Shown: piece after piece, positions 15,808 to 23,760 of the stretch
How the letters are laid out: each line of letters begins with the position of its first letter
Position numbering within the stretch: position 1 is the first letter of the stretch
NCBI GenBank assembly: GCA_029256705.1
Contig: JAQSXK010000005.1
Coordinates: forward strand, 23,292-87,291
Reading direction: 5' to 3'
Length of the DNA: 64,000 nt
Origin: Clostridia bacterium
GTDB lineage: Bacteria > Bacillota > Clostridia > TANB77 > CAG-465
The notes under the pieces: generated by a model
The model's database searches: none
Seen by the model: the letters and a program-made list of their open reading frames with translations, nothing else
What the model was told of the DNA's origin: nothing
Translations under genes and position numbers: made by a program

Positions 15808-17555
15808 ACTATCACCCTATCTTTTAATCCCAAATCCTGAATACATTCAATATATTCATAATTAGGATAATTACTTATTAAATTTATAATATCTTGTTTT
15901 TGGTCATATCCTATTTCAAGGATTATATAACCATTGTTTATTAATATATCTTGTACCTCTTTAAATATTCTTTCATAAATATCTAAACCACTTTTACCAC
16001 CATTTAGTGCAATCATTGGTTCTTTCTTAACGTAGTTAGATAAGTTCATTAATTCTTCAGCCTTTATGTACGGTGGGTTTGTTACTATTATATCATACTT
16101 AATGTCTTCTGGTAATGTTTTAAACAAATCAGACTTTATAGAGCTACATTTATTTACTACATTATTTTTTACTATATTTTTATTTGTTACAATTAGAGCC
16201 CTATCTGAGATATCTACTAATAACATATTATCTATATCACTATTTTTAGCTATTGATATGCCTATTGCTCCACTACCAGTACACATGTCTATACCTGTTT
16301 TGAAATTATTCTGTTTTATATATTTTATAGCTGTTTCCACTAATATTTCACTGTCTGCTCTTGGTATTAATACATCATGATTTACAATATATTCTTCGTT
16401 ATAAAATGATTGAATTCCTAATATATATTGAAGAGGTTCATAATCTATGTAATATCTATCTAATAGTTTTTTTATTTTTATCTGTTCAGGTATTCCTATA
16501 TGTATATTATCTAGATTAACAAATAAATTATTCTTATCTATATTTAATGCATAAGATACAATTCTTAATATATCGTTTTGGTTTACTTCAAATTTCTTTA
16601 AATATTTATTTATGTATTGTTTTATATAACCTTCTACTGTAATATGTTTAGTTGTAATTTCAAGTAGTGATGTTACGCCTATTAATAGTTTATCTTTAGA
16701 TGGTTTTTTAGTTGTTATATTTTGTACATACATAAACGGTACTAAGATGAAGTTAAATTTCTTAGGAAGTAATGTAGATAAATTTAATGTTTCATAAGCT
16801 AGTCCCATTAATACCGGAAACGTAAATATTTCTATAATTATTTTAGTAACTATATCTGTTGAGGGTAATATGGCAGTAGTTAGCAAAGATAAGAATAACA
16901 GATGCATTATATAGTTAGATCCACATCTTCTATGGAACCTTGAATAACTAGCAACTTTATCTAAATTTATATCTAATATACTCTTTATATTATTTACCTC
17001 TTTAACATTATCTTCATAATAATTTACAGCTGTATGTTCTGCTCCGTGATACTCAAATAATTCATTTAAATATGATATCTTTTTTATTGTAGTTACGTAT
17101 ATAGCAAACATAAGCAATTTTACTGTTATTTGTATTATATATCTAAAGTCTGTATTAGGTAAAATTAAAGATGCAACCATTGGAACACTAACCCATAACA
17201 ATGAAAATATAAAAAATGAAATTATGAATGAAACTAAAAGTTCAAATTTACTAATGACTATCTTTTCAGTTTTATCTTTTACTATATCATTTACTATATT
17301 CTCTGCAGATTCTACTATATATGGTATACCACTACTAATAGACGAAAATAATCCAGATATTCCTCTTAATATAGGTATTGCAGATATTAGTTTACTTGAA
17401 CTAGTTTCACAAATATCTGTTTGTATATTATCATTTATTTGGCTAGTAACTACCTGCTTTGTATTTGACTTAAGAAGTACACCGTTAAAAGTAGCCATTC
17501 CACCTATTTTTAATTTATTTAATGTTTTTTTATTATTGTTTAGTTTTTTACTCAT
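15786..17555 (-). CDS. prmC: Fusion of YqhQ-like (DUF1385) membrane protein and PrmC methyltransferase
   Basis: 589 aa. Residues about 1-305 are DUF1385/YqhQ: IGGMATFNGVLL, several membrane spans from about 95 on, YHGAEHTAVNYYE and RFHRRCGSNYIMH. Residues about 310-589 are PrmC/HemK, the N5-glutamine methyltransferase that modifies the GGQ loop of release factors. The SAM site DMCTGSGAIGISIA and the catalytic NPPY (VTNPPYIKAEEL) are intact. In related genomes rpmE, the DUF1385 gene and prmC are neighbours, which fits their joining here, and rpmE is directly upstream. The effect would be to tether PrmC to the membrane. No stop or frameshift lies between the halves. Confidence 0.9.
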   Translation of the reverse strand: MSKKLNNNKKTLNKLKIGGMATFNGVLLKSNTKQVVTSQINDNIQTDICETSSSKLISAIPILRGISGLFSSISSGIPYIVESAENIVNDIVKDKTEKIVISKFELLVSFIISFFIFSLLWVSVPMVASLILPNTDFRYIIQITVKLLMFAIYVTTIKKISYLNELFEYHGAEHTAVNYYEDNVKEVNNIKSILDINLDKVASYSRFHRRCGSNYIMHLLFLSLLTTAILPSTDIVTKIIIEIFTFPVLMGLAYETLNLSTLLPKKFNFILVPFMYVQNITTKKPSKDKLLIGVTSLLEITTKHITVEGYIKQYINKYLKKFEVNQNDILRIVSYALNIDKNNLFVNLDNIHIGIPEQIKIKKLLDRYYIDYEPLQYILGIQSFYNEEYIVNHDVLIPRADSEILVETAIKYIKQNNFKTGIDMCTGSGAIGISIAKNSDIDNMLLVDISDRALIVTNKNIVKNNVVNKCSSIKSDLFKTLPEDIKYDIIVTNPPYIKAEELMNLSNYVKKEPMIALNGGKSGLDIYERIFKEVQDILINNGYIILEIGYDQKQDIINLISNYPNYEYIECIQDLGLKDRVIVCHFHQI

Positions 17556-17629
17556 TTTTCCTCTTTCATTTTAATTATGTAAGATATATTGTATATTAGC
17601 AATACAAGCCCTTATATAACAATTAATAT

Positions 17630-17658
17630 ATTTTATCATAATAATTTATTATATACAA
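17630..17658 (-). promoter_or_regulatory. Sigma-A promoter for yqhQ-prmC and whiA
   Basis: TTGTAT, 17 nt, TAAAAT on the minus strand, about 75 nt upstream of the ATG and downstream of the rpmE terminator. Confidence 0.5.
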
Positions 17659-17689
17659 TATTATTAATAAAAAGTATATTTAAATTATA

Positions 17690-17716
17690 TAAAAAAAGAG
17701 TGCCTTTAGCACTCGA
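17690..17716 (-). terminator. Terminator after rpmE
   Basis: Stem GAGTGC..GCACTC followed by seven T on the minus strand. Confidence 0.85.
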
Positions 17717-17729
17717 AAAAGATTTATTA

Positions 17730-17927
17730 TTATTTTCCGTATTTTTCCATGAATTTAGCAGCTCTACCTTGGTTAGATATTGTTTGCTTTTGACCTGTAA
17801 AAAATGGATGACAACTGCTACAAGTATCAACTTTCATTGATTCTTTTGTAGATTTTGTTTCTATAACATTACCACATGCACATCTTATTTCTGCTTTAAC
17901 ATACTTTGGTTGTATTTCTGTTTTCAT
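17730..17927 (-). CDS. rpmE: 50S ribosomal protein L31, zinc-binding form
   Basis: A 65-aa ribosomal protein. Four Cys in RCACG and CSSCHPFFTG mark the zinc-containing (C+) type, and the C-terminus SNQGRAAKFMEKYGK is typical. The track start (GTG) is part of the ribosome site GGAAGGTG; ATG 17927 gives MKTEIQPKYVKAEI. It is a single-gene unit with its own promoter and terminator. Confidence 0.96.
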   Translation of the reverse strand: MKTEIQPKYVKAEIRCACGNVIETKSTKESMKVDTCSSCHPFFTGQKQTISNQGRAAKFMEKYGK

Positions 17928-17973
17928 TAAAATCACCTTCCTATATTTAGTTTTGTATTTAATTTACCTATAT

Positions 17974-18002
17974 ATTTTAACATATATTCCTCTCAATTGC
18001 AA
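17974..18002 (-). promoter_or_regulatory. Sigma-A promoter for rpmE
   Basis: TTGCAA, 17 nt, TAAAAT on the minus strand, about 45 nt upstream of the ATG. Confidence 0.5.
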
Positions 18003-18060
18003 GGTTTTTATATAATAAAAATAAAAAAGTTAATAATTAGGTATAAAGTTTTAAAGAGGC

Positions 18061-18093
18061 AAAATGTAGCATATTATTCATATACTACATTTT
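18061..18093 (-). terminator. Hairpin after the LiaF-like gene
   Basis: AAAATGTAG..CTACATTTT with an inner ATAT/ATAT pair. The U-run is short, and an AAAGAGGC word adjoins it at 18053. Confidence 0.55.
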
Positions 18094-18123
18094 ACAATAT
18101 ATTATTATTTTTTATTTACTCTG

Positions 18124-18798
18124 TTATTTAAGATCCACGCCACCAAATATTGCTCTACTGTTTATATATATTGTTTTTTTACTATCATCATGCATTCCTT
18201 TAAACTTGTTGTCTGTTCCACCAAATAACGCGATAGATTCTCCCATCATTACATTATATTTTTCTGGTAATGTTATTTCAACTCCACCAAATAATGCACT
18301 AATATCTATTTGAACATTATCTGTTATTTCAATATCTCTTAAATCTAGTTCAACTCCACCAAATATAGCATTTGCTGTTAAACCCTTGAAGTCCTTAACA
18401 GATAATCTTTCTTCTACTCCACTAAATATACCATTATATACAAGTCCACCTGGATTAGTTTGTATATTCCCTGGTAATTTATTGAATAAATTTTTACCAA
18501 AAACTAGATTTGCTCCAACTATTATTAAAATAATAGGCCAAATTAAAGAGAATATTGATCCAGAAATTATACCAACCTCATTTAATGCATTCCATACACC
18601 AACGAAAATTAATATTGATGGTACTGTTGTTACCTTTTTATCATTTATCATCATAACTAAACCTATGAAAGATAAAAATGACCACCCAATTACACTATAA
18701 TCTAATTGAATTCCAAAATCTAAGGTTTCTAAACCAATAAGAACTCCAATTACAAGTAAAAATAGACCGATTATTACATTTAAATTTAATTTTTTCAT
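18124..18798 (-). CDS. LiaF/YvqF-like membrane protein
   Basis: A 224-aa protein with four predicted membrane spans in the first 110 residues and a C-terminal soluble beta-helical domain. That domain has repeated FGGVE/FSGVE motifs (GIFSGVEER, AIFGGVELDL, ALFGGVEITL, RAIFGGVDLK), typical of the LiaF cell-wall-stress family and related DUF5668 proteins. LiaF inhibits the LiaRS two-component system in Bacillus, but no liaRS genes are adjacent, so its partner is unknown. The track start is 6 residues too early: AAAGGA stands 9 nt before ATG 18798 (MKKLNLNVII). Confidence 0.82.
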   Translation of the reverse strand: MKKLNLNVIIGLFLLVIGVLIGLETLDFGIQLDYSVIGWSFLSFIGLVMMINDKKVTTVPSILIFVGVWNALNEVGIISGSIFSLIWPIILIIVGANLVFGKNLFNKLPGNIQTNPGGLVYNGIFSGVEERLSVKDFKGLTANAIFGGVELDLRDIEITDNVQIDISALFGGVEITLPEKYNVMMGESIALFGGTDNKFKGMHDDSKKTIYINSRAIFGGVDLK

Positions 18799-18829
18799 TT
18801 TTTTCATTCCTTTCAACTTATCTTTATAT

Positions 18830-18858
18830 AGTATATATTATTTAATTCTAAATTTCAA
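18830..18858 (-). promoter_or_regulatory. Sigma-A promoter for the LiaF-like gene
   Basis: TTGAAA, 17 nt, TATACT on the minus strand, about 35 nt upstream of the start. Confidence 0.55.
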
Positions 18859-18928
18859 TACTTATATGGATAAATATGGTGAATTAATACTAAAATTTTA
18901 ACAAAATCAAGTATTTTTGTGCCTTTAC

Positions 18929-18957
18929 TTGAAAAATAACACATTCTAATATATAAT
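18929..18957 (+). promoter_or_regulatory. Sigma-A promoter for serS
   Basis: TTGAAA, 17 nt, TATAAT, about 35 nt before the ATG. The leader is too short for a T-box, and no T-box sequence is seen. Confidence 0.65.
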
Positions 18958-18990
18958 ATATAGTATAATTTTTTTAAGGAGTGATAGATT

Positions 18991-20265
18991 ATGTTAGATA
19001 TAAAGTATATTAGAGAAAATAGTGATAAGGTTAAAAAAGCTGCACAAGATAAGTTTGTAAAAGTGGATATAGATAGATTATTATCCATTGATGAAAACAT
19101 CATTAGAATTAATAAAGAACTAGATAGTATGAAAGAAGAAAGAAATACTCTATCTTCTACTATAACTAAATTAAGTGATGATGAAAAACAAAAAACAGTT
19201 GAGTATGTTAGAAATTTAAAAGAGAAAATCACTAAACTTGAAGATGAATTATCTCCTTTAAAAAATGAATACACAGAATTAATGTACTTAGTACCTTCTG
19301 TCCCATTTGATGAAGTGCCTTATGGTAAAACTGATGAAGATAATGTTGAAATTAAAAGAGTTGGTGAAATACCTACATTTAATTTTGAAATAAAAGATCA
19401 TGTTACTTTATCTGAAGAATTAGACTTAGTAGATATCCCAAGAGGTGTTAAAATTGCCGGTTCTAGATCATACTTTTTAAAAAATGATGCCCTTCTTTTA
19501 GAAATGTCACTTTGCAGATATGTAATAGACAAATTGATAAAAAAAGGATTTAATCCTATGAGTGTACCTCTTATGGTTAAAGAAGAAGCTATGTATGGCA
19601 CTAGTTATTTTCCAGGTGGTAGAGATCAAACTTATACAATTACTGAAGATGAATTATATTTAGTTGGCACATCAGAAGTATCTTTAGTTTCTTACCACAG
19701 TTCAGAAACTTTTGAATCTCCAGATGCATTACCTAAACTATATTGTGGTTTATCTAGTTGTTTTAGAAGAGAAGCTGGTACCTACGGTAAAGACACTAGA
19801 GGTCTATATAGAGTACATCAATTTACAAAGATAGAACAAGTTATCATGTGTGAAGCAGATTACGATAAACAATATGAATTACATGATTTCTTATTAAATA
19901 ATGCTGAAGAAATACTTCAAGATTTAAAAATTCCATATAGAGTTGTTAAAGTATGTACTGGTGATATGGGTAATGGTCAAGTTAGAAAACATGATATAGA
20001 AGCTTGGATGCCAAGTAGAAATAAATATAGTGAAACTCATTCTTGTTCTTCATTTAATGATTTCCAAGCAAGAAGAAGTAATATAAAATATAAAGACAAA
20101 GATGGAAATTTAAAATATTGCTATACATTAAATAACACTGCTATAGCTTCACCTAGAATATTAATACCATTACTTGAATTATATCAAAATGAAGATGGTT
20201 CTATTACAGTACCTGAAGTTTTGGTTCCATATATGAACAAAACTAAAATTGAGAGGAAAAAATAA
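18991..20265 (+). CDS. serS: Seryl-tRNA synthetase
   Basis: A 424-aa class II synthetase that charges tRNA-Ser. The N-terminal antiparallel coiled-coil arm covers about residues 25-100 (charged heptads, IRINKELDSMKEERNTL). Class II motif 2 is FRREAGTYGKDTRGLYRVHQF, and the motif 3 region is ALNNTAIASPRI-like (YTLNNTAIASPRILIPLLE). LVGTSEV also matches. AAGGAG precedes ATG 18991. The engB start follows 1 nt after the stop, so the two form an operon. Confidence 0.97.
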   Translation: MLDIKYIRENSDKVKKAAQDKFVKVDIDRLLSIDENIIRINKELDSMKEERNTLSSTITKLSDDEKQKTVEYVRNLKEKITKLEDELSPLKNEYTELMYLVPSVPFDEVPYGKTDEDNVEIKRVGEIPTFNFEIKDHVTLSEELDLVDIPRGVKIAGSRSYFLKNDALLLEMSLCRYVIDKLIKKGFNPMSVPLMVKEEAMYGTSYFPGGRDQTYTITEDELYLVGTSEVSLVSYHSSETFESPDALPKLYCGLSSCFRREAGTYGKDTRGLYRVHQFTKIEQVIMCEADYDKQYELHDFLLNNAEEILQDLKIPYRVVKVCTGDMGNGQVRKHDIEAWMPSRNKYSETHSCSSFNDFQARRSNIKYKDKDGNLKYCYTLNNTAIASPRILIPLLELYQNEDGSITVPEVLVPYMNKTKIERKK

Positions 20266-20266
20266 T

Positions 20267-20842
20267 ATGTTAAAAAATATGACTTTTGAGACTTCTGTTT
20301 TTTCAAAAGATAAAATAATAATAACAGATAAAAAACAAATTGCGTTAGTTGGTAAATCAAACGTTGGTAAATCATCATTTATCAATGCTTTAGCTAATCA
20401 AAAACATTTAGCAAAAGTTGGTAATACTCCAGGTAAAACAAGATGTTTAAATTATTATAATGTAAATGATGAATATTATATTGTAGATTTACCTGGTTAT
20501 GGTTACTCTAAAATGTCACAGGGAGAAAAATTAGCTACAACAAATTTAGTAGATAATTATCTTGCTTCTAGCATGGTATCTCATATATTCTTTTTAGTAG
20601 ATATACGTCATAAAGCTACTAACGATGATAAAATAATGTATGACTATTTAGTTTCTTATGATATTCCATTTACTATTGTTGCTAATAAAGTAGATAAAAT
20701 AGCCAAAACAAAAGTTGATGAACACTTATTAGAAGTAACAAAGTCACTATTTGCAAAAGAAAGAATTATTCCATTTTCATCTGAAAGCAAACATAATTTA
20801 GATGTAATTTTAGATGAAATTCAAAAAATAGTAAGTATATAA
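20267..20842 (+). CDS. engB: Ribosome-biogenesis GTPase EngB/YsxC
   Basis: A 191-aa GTPase required for 50S subunit assembly. G1 GKSNVGKSS, G3 DLPGYGYS, G4 NKVDK and G5 SSESK are all present. The track start (TTG 20249) lies within serS. GAGAGGA precedes ATG 20267 (MLKNMTFETSVF). It is normally paired with lon or clpX; pairing with serS is a local arrangement. Confidence 0.95.
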   Translation: MLKNMTFETSVFSKDKIIITDKKQIALVGKSNVGKSSFINALANQKHLAKVGNTPGKTRCLNYYNVNDEYYIVDLPGYGYSKMSQGEKLATTNLVDNYLASSMVSHIFFLVDIRHKATNDDKIMYDYLVSYDIPFTIVANKVDKIAKTKVDEHLLEVTKSLFAKERIIPFSSESKHNLDVILDEIQKIVSI

Positions 20843-20846
20843 AAAG

Positions 20847-20884
20847 AAAGAACATACATTAATTATATAAATGTATGTTCTTTT
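20847..20884. terminator. Bidirectional terminator between engB and the exosporium-like gene
   Basis: A 13-bp stem AAAGAACATACAT with its complement. T-rich tracts flank both sides (TTTTATTTG on plus, TTTCTTTTTA on minus). Confidence 0.8.
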
Positions 20885-20904
20885 ATTTGTGTGAAATTCT
20901 ATGT

Positions 20905-20934
20905 ATGAAAAGCTTGTTAGCTTTTCATTTTTTT
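20905..20934. repeat. Stem-loop unit TATGAAAAGCT, copy 1
   Basis: TGAAAAGCT..AGCTTTTCA with a 4-nt loop, followed by seven T on plus. The block TATGTATGAAAAGCTT recurs at about 21580-21605. Each copy lies 3' of one of the two exosporium-like paralogues, which suggests the duplicated unit included the 3' flank. Confidence 0.55.
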
Positions 20935-20937
20935 ATA

Positions 20938-21438
20938 TTATCCTATTTTTTCGATGATTACATTTGGATTTGTAAATGTTTCAGTACCAGCTGTAGGATT
21001 AACTACTGTTAATACTGTACTAATAAATGGTGACACTTGAATTATAGCTTGAGTTGCTAAAGCTGCAGGTGTTGCAGCAATAACAGTTTCAGTAACTGTT
21101 GTTCCTGGAACTATAGCACCATTTACAGCAAGAGCTACACCTGCGGTAGTACCAACAGGAGTTACAGATCCTGTAAAAGTAACTCTATAAATTCCTGGTT
21201 TTATTAGATTGAAATCTGTTCCACCTGGAGTATGAATTATTCCGTTTCCAATTGCTACTAAATTAGTATCAAAAGGTACTGCGAGTCCAGCAGCTACAGT
21301 TTGTGGTACTAGAGAAACTGCTTGTAACACAGTTATTCTAGGACATCTTGGCTCAAAGTCATGACATTTAGGTTTTATTTCACAGCAATCTGGTTCAAAT
21401 TCGCATTCATCAAAGCAAGGATTTTTAAAATTTGACAT
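20938..21438 (-). CDS. Exosporium-like protein with Cys-rich N-terminus and BclA-type C-domain
   Basis: 166 aa. The first 38 residues are Cys- and acid-rich (six Cys: PCFDECEFEPDCCEIKPKC...). TVLQAVSLVPQTV is next, and then a beta-rich domain with IYRVTFTGSVTPVGTTAGVA, GAIVPGTTVTETV and the ending NPNVIIEKIG. That pattern is typical of the trimeric jelly-roll C-domains of BclA-like spore-surface glycoproteins. No collagen-like GXY repeats are present. AAAGGAG stands before ATG 21438; the track start includes that site. A sigma-K-like promoter precedes it, so expression late in the mother cell is likely (inference). Confidence 0.75.
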   Translation of the reverse strand: MSNFKNPCFDECEFEPDCCEIKPKCHDFEPRCPRITVLQAVSLVPQTVAAGLAVPFDTNLVAIGNGIIHTPGGTDFNLIKPGIYRVTFTGSVTPVGTTAGVALAVNGAIVPGTTVTETVIAATPAALATQAIIQVSPFISTVLTVVNPTAGTETFTNPNVIIEKIG

Positions 21439-21484
21439 ATTTATTTCTCCTTTCACATAAATAAGCGTTTTCTAATCGCTAATA

Positions 21485-21512
21485 TATATTATGAAATTAG
21501 TATTATCCTTGT
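21485..21512 (-). promoter_or_regulatory. Putative sigma-K promoter of exosporium-like gene 1
   Basis: AC, 17 nt, CATAATATA on the minus strand, matching the sigma-K pattern AC-N16/17-CATANNNTA. A leader hairpin with AGCG..CGCT follows, as upstream of the paralogue. Confidence 0.6.
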
Positions 21513-21532
21513 TACTTGTAACGAATAGCTAA

Positions 21533-21561
21533 TAAAAAAAATACATTAAAATAATGTATTT
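21533..21561 (-). terminator. Terminator after exosporium-like gene 2
   Basis: Stem AAATACATT..AATGTATTT followed by seven T on the minus strand. Confidence 0.7.
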
Positions 21562-21585
21562 ACTTATATACAACTGTATATGTAT

Positions 21586-21605
21586 GAAAAGCTTCACAGC
21601 TTTTC
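21586..21605. repeat. Stem-loop unit TATGAAAAGCT, copy 2
   Basis: GAAAAGCT..AGCTTTTC. The same flanking block as copy 1 at 20905, without the T-run. Confidence 0.5.
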
Positions 21606-21639
21606 TTAAATTTAATAATATTTATTTGTTAATACATAA

Positions 21640-21975
21640 TTACAAAAAGTAAATCCTTAGAATCCGTTGTATAAATCCGTTTCCTGGTATATTAGTACTA
21701 AATGGAATTGAACCACTAAGTCCTACAGTCTGCTGAGTTGTTGAAATTGATTGCAAATTAGTACCAAATCCTAGATCCTGTGTTAAAGTGCCTAGAGGTG
21801 AAACTACTATTCTCACCGGTATAACAGTCTGTGGAATTATAACATTTGCTTGTAATACAGTTGGAAAATTTGGCCTTCTACAGCAATTTCTAAATCTTGT
21901 TCTAGATTCATTTTCAGTATCAAACCAATAATCTCGATCGCAACTATTTCTGTCATCATACCTACAATGTGACAT
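21640..21975 (-). CDS. Truncated paralogue of the exosporium-like protein
   Basis: A 111-aa protein with a Cys/Arg/Asp-rich N-terminus, then TVLQANVIIPQTVIPV, which parallels TVLQAVSLVPQTV in the gene downstream. Near its end IPFSTNIPGNGFIQ matches VPFDTNLVAIGNGIIH of the paralogue, after which the reading frame stops. Most of the BclA-like beta domain is therefore missing, and I see no frameshift that restores it. The AAAGGAG site, the leader hairpin and the sigma-K-like promoter are conserved between the two genes. It may be a shortened spore-surface protein or a decaying copy. Confidence 0.65.
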   Translation of the reverse strand: MSHCRYDDRNSCDRDYWFDTENESRTRFRNCCRRPNFPTVLQANVIIPQTVIPVRIVVSPLGTLTQDLGFGTNLQSISTTQQTVGLSGSIPFSTNIPGNGFIQRILRIYFL

Positions 21976-22020
21976 ATTTATTCTCCTTTCATATATAATA
22001 GCGTTTTAAAATCGCTATTA

Positions 22021-22047
22021 TATACTATGAGAAATAATAATTCTAGT
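22021..22047 (-). promoter_or_regulatory. Putative sigma-K promoter of exosporium-like gene 2
   Basis: AC, 16 nt, CATAGTATA on the minus strand, an exact match to AC-N16-CATANNNTA. It begins right at the rsmI stop codon. The leader has the palindrome TAATAGCGATTTTAAAACGCTATTA. Confidence 0.65.
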
Positions 22048-22898
22048 TACTTTATAGAAATACACTCTTTATATACTTCATTTTTATTTACGCCTCTAAT
22101 TTTAGCAACTTTTTTTATTGCGTCTTTTTTATCTAAACCAGACTGAATATATTCTTTTACTAGTTCTATATATGATTTATTTGCAAATAGTAAGTCAGTT
22201 TCTTCTTTTATCTCTTTTTCACTTTTACCTTCTACAATAATTACTATTTCACCTCTAAGAGGAGTTTCTTCTACCTTTTTTATTACTTCACTTAATTTAT
22301 TATATATAAACTCTTCATGCATTTTTGTAAGTTCACGAGCAACACATATATTTCTATCACCTAAATATGTAAATAAATCTTTTAAAGTATATATTAACTT
22401 ATGTGGAGCTTCATAAAATATAATTGTTCTTGTTTCATTAACTATTGATTCTAACCTTTCTTTTCTTTGTTTTTTATTAACAGATAAGAATCCTTCAAAT
22501 GAAAATCTTGTAGAATCTATAGCACTCTTTACAATAGCTGTTGTAACAGCCGTAACCCCAGGTATAGTTTCTATTTTATAGTTATTTTCTACTAAATACT
22601 TAACTAAATCTTGTCCCGGGTCAGATATTATTGGCATACCAGCATCAGAAACTAAAGCCACATTTTTACCTTCATTTAATAAAGTTACTACTTGATTTAT
22701 CTTATCATTTTCATTATGTCTATGATAACTAATCATTTGTTTCTTAATATTTAGATGATTTAATAATTTAATTGTTTGCCTTGTATCTTCTGCTAATATT
22801 ATATCTACATTTTGCAATGCTTCAATAGCCCTTAAAGTAATATCTTTTAAATTTCCTATTGGTGTACCAACAATATATAATACTCCTTTATTTTCCAT
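22047..22898 (-). CDS. rsmI: 16S rRNA (cytidine-1402-2'-O)-methyltransferase RsmI
   Basis: A 283-aa tetrapyrrole-methylase-fold enzyme that 2'-O-methylates C1402 in the ribosomal P site. Markers are YIVGTPIGNLKDITLRAI, ILAEDTRQT, the Gly-rich VSDAGMPIISDPG and IPGVTAVTTAI. The track start includes 22 residues encoded inside the upstream methylase gene. ATG 22898 (MENKGVLYIVGTPIGN) has GGAG 9 nt upstream and overlaps that gene by 11 nt. Confidence 0.95.
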   Translation of the reverse strand: MENKGVLYIVGTPIGNLKDITLRAIEALQNVDIILAEDTRQTIKLLNHLNIKKQMISYHRHNENDKINQVVTLLNEGKNVALVSDAGMPIISDPGQDLVKYLVENNYKIETIPGVTAVTTAIVKSAIDSTRFSFEGFLSVNKKQRKERLESIVNETRTIIFYEAPHKLIYTLKDLFTYLGDRNICVARELTKMHEEFIYNKLSEVIKKVEETPLRGEIVIIVEGKSEKEIKEETDLLFANKSYIELVKEYIQSGLDKKDAIKKVAKIRGVNKNEVYKECISIK

Positions 22899-23652
22899 TC
22901 TTATTCTCCATTCCATATATTGTGTATATTTCATCAGTATAACTACCATCTTCATTATATTCAATAAGCGGTGGTAACATTAGCGTTTCACTACCTCCAC
23001 CTTTAACATACTCTATTAAAACAATACTTGGCTTAACGTCTACTCTTGGATATACATATCTTATTTTCTTAGCTTCTAAATTATATTTTCTTGCTATTGC
23101 AAGTAAATCAACTATTCTTTCAGGTTTATGTACTAAATATAATTTTCCTTTAAATTCAAGTAATTTAGAAGAAGTAAAAAATATATCTTCTAACGTACAC
23201 ATTTCTTCATGTCTAGCTATATACTTTACATTATGTTCGTTTACAATTCCTCTACCTTTAGGCTTATATGGAGGATTTACAGTAATTATATTTACATTAC
23301 TTTTTCCTGTTTCTTTAATTAACATTTGTCTTATGCTATTAAAATCTTTTATATCTCCATTAAATGAATAAATTTTTTCCTCGAGGTTATTTAACTGTAT
23401 ATTTCTTTGAAGTAAATCATACATTTCGTTTTGAAGTTCTACAGCGAATATTTTAGAATAATTATATTTAGCAGATATAATTATAGGGATTACCCCACCT
23501 CCACTACATAAATCTAATATAATATTATTTGAAGAATTACTAGTTATAAAATTACTAAGTAAAACACTATCTGTTCCAAAACAAAAATAATCTGTATTTT
23601 GTATTATTTTTAAATTATTTACTCCCAAATCATCTATTCTTTCTTTTTTCAT
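22888..23652 (-). CDS. TrmN6/YfiC-like tRNA1(Val) adenine-N6 methyltransferase
   Basis: 254 aa. A Rossmann SAM domain with LDLCSGGGVIPIII, FAVELQ and the N6-adenine methylase motif VNPPYKPKG. The N-terminal block DYFCFGTDSVLLSNF is the usual sign of the TrmN6 family, which modifies A37 of tRNA-Val in E. coli. It precedes and overlaps rsmI, a frequent arrangement in Firmicutes. The start is set at the internal ATG 23652, 6 nt after GGAG; the track ATG at 23664 would place GGAG inside the coding region. Confidence 0.88.
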   Translation of the reverse strand: MKKERIDDLGVNNLKIIQNTDYFCFGTDSVLLSNFITSNSSNNIILDLCSGGGVIPIIISAKYNYSKIFAVELQNEMYDLLQRNIQLNNLEEKIYSFNGDIKDFNSIRQMLIKETGKSNVNIITVNPPYKPKGRGIVNEHNVKYIARHEEMCTLEDIFFTSSKLLEFKGKLYLVHKPERIVDLLAIARKYNLEAKKIRYVYPRVDVKPSIVLIEYVKGGGSETLMLPPLIEYNEDGSYTDEIYTIYGMENKNGK

Positions 23653-23680
23653 ATTTTTCTCCATTTTTATTTATATGTAT

Positions 23681-23709
23681 ATTATAACTTAATATAGCAA
23701 AATTTTCAA
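23681..23709 (-). promoter_or_regulatory. Sigma-A promoter for the trmN6-like gene and rsmI
   Basis: TTGAAA, 17 nt, TATAAT on the minus strand. A TATAAT on the plus strand (in GGTATAATATA, about 23730) probably serves the divergent rluA-like gene, but its -35 is unclear. Confidence 0.7.
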
Positions 23710-23760
23710 GAGTATTGACAGTATTGGTATAATATATATGTAATGTTTGAGGTGAATTAA

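Noticed and set aside
18799-18990. T-box or other riboswitch upstream of serS (also checked before glyS and lysS)
   Set aside because: Leaders are too short and the T-box sequence GGGTGGNACCGCG is absent.
18855-19274. 139-aa minus-strand ORF over the start of serS
   Set aside because: Shadow of serS in the opposite frame; no ribosome site.
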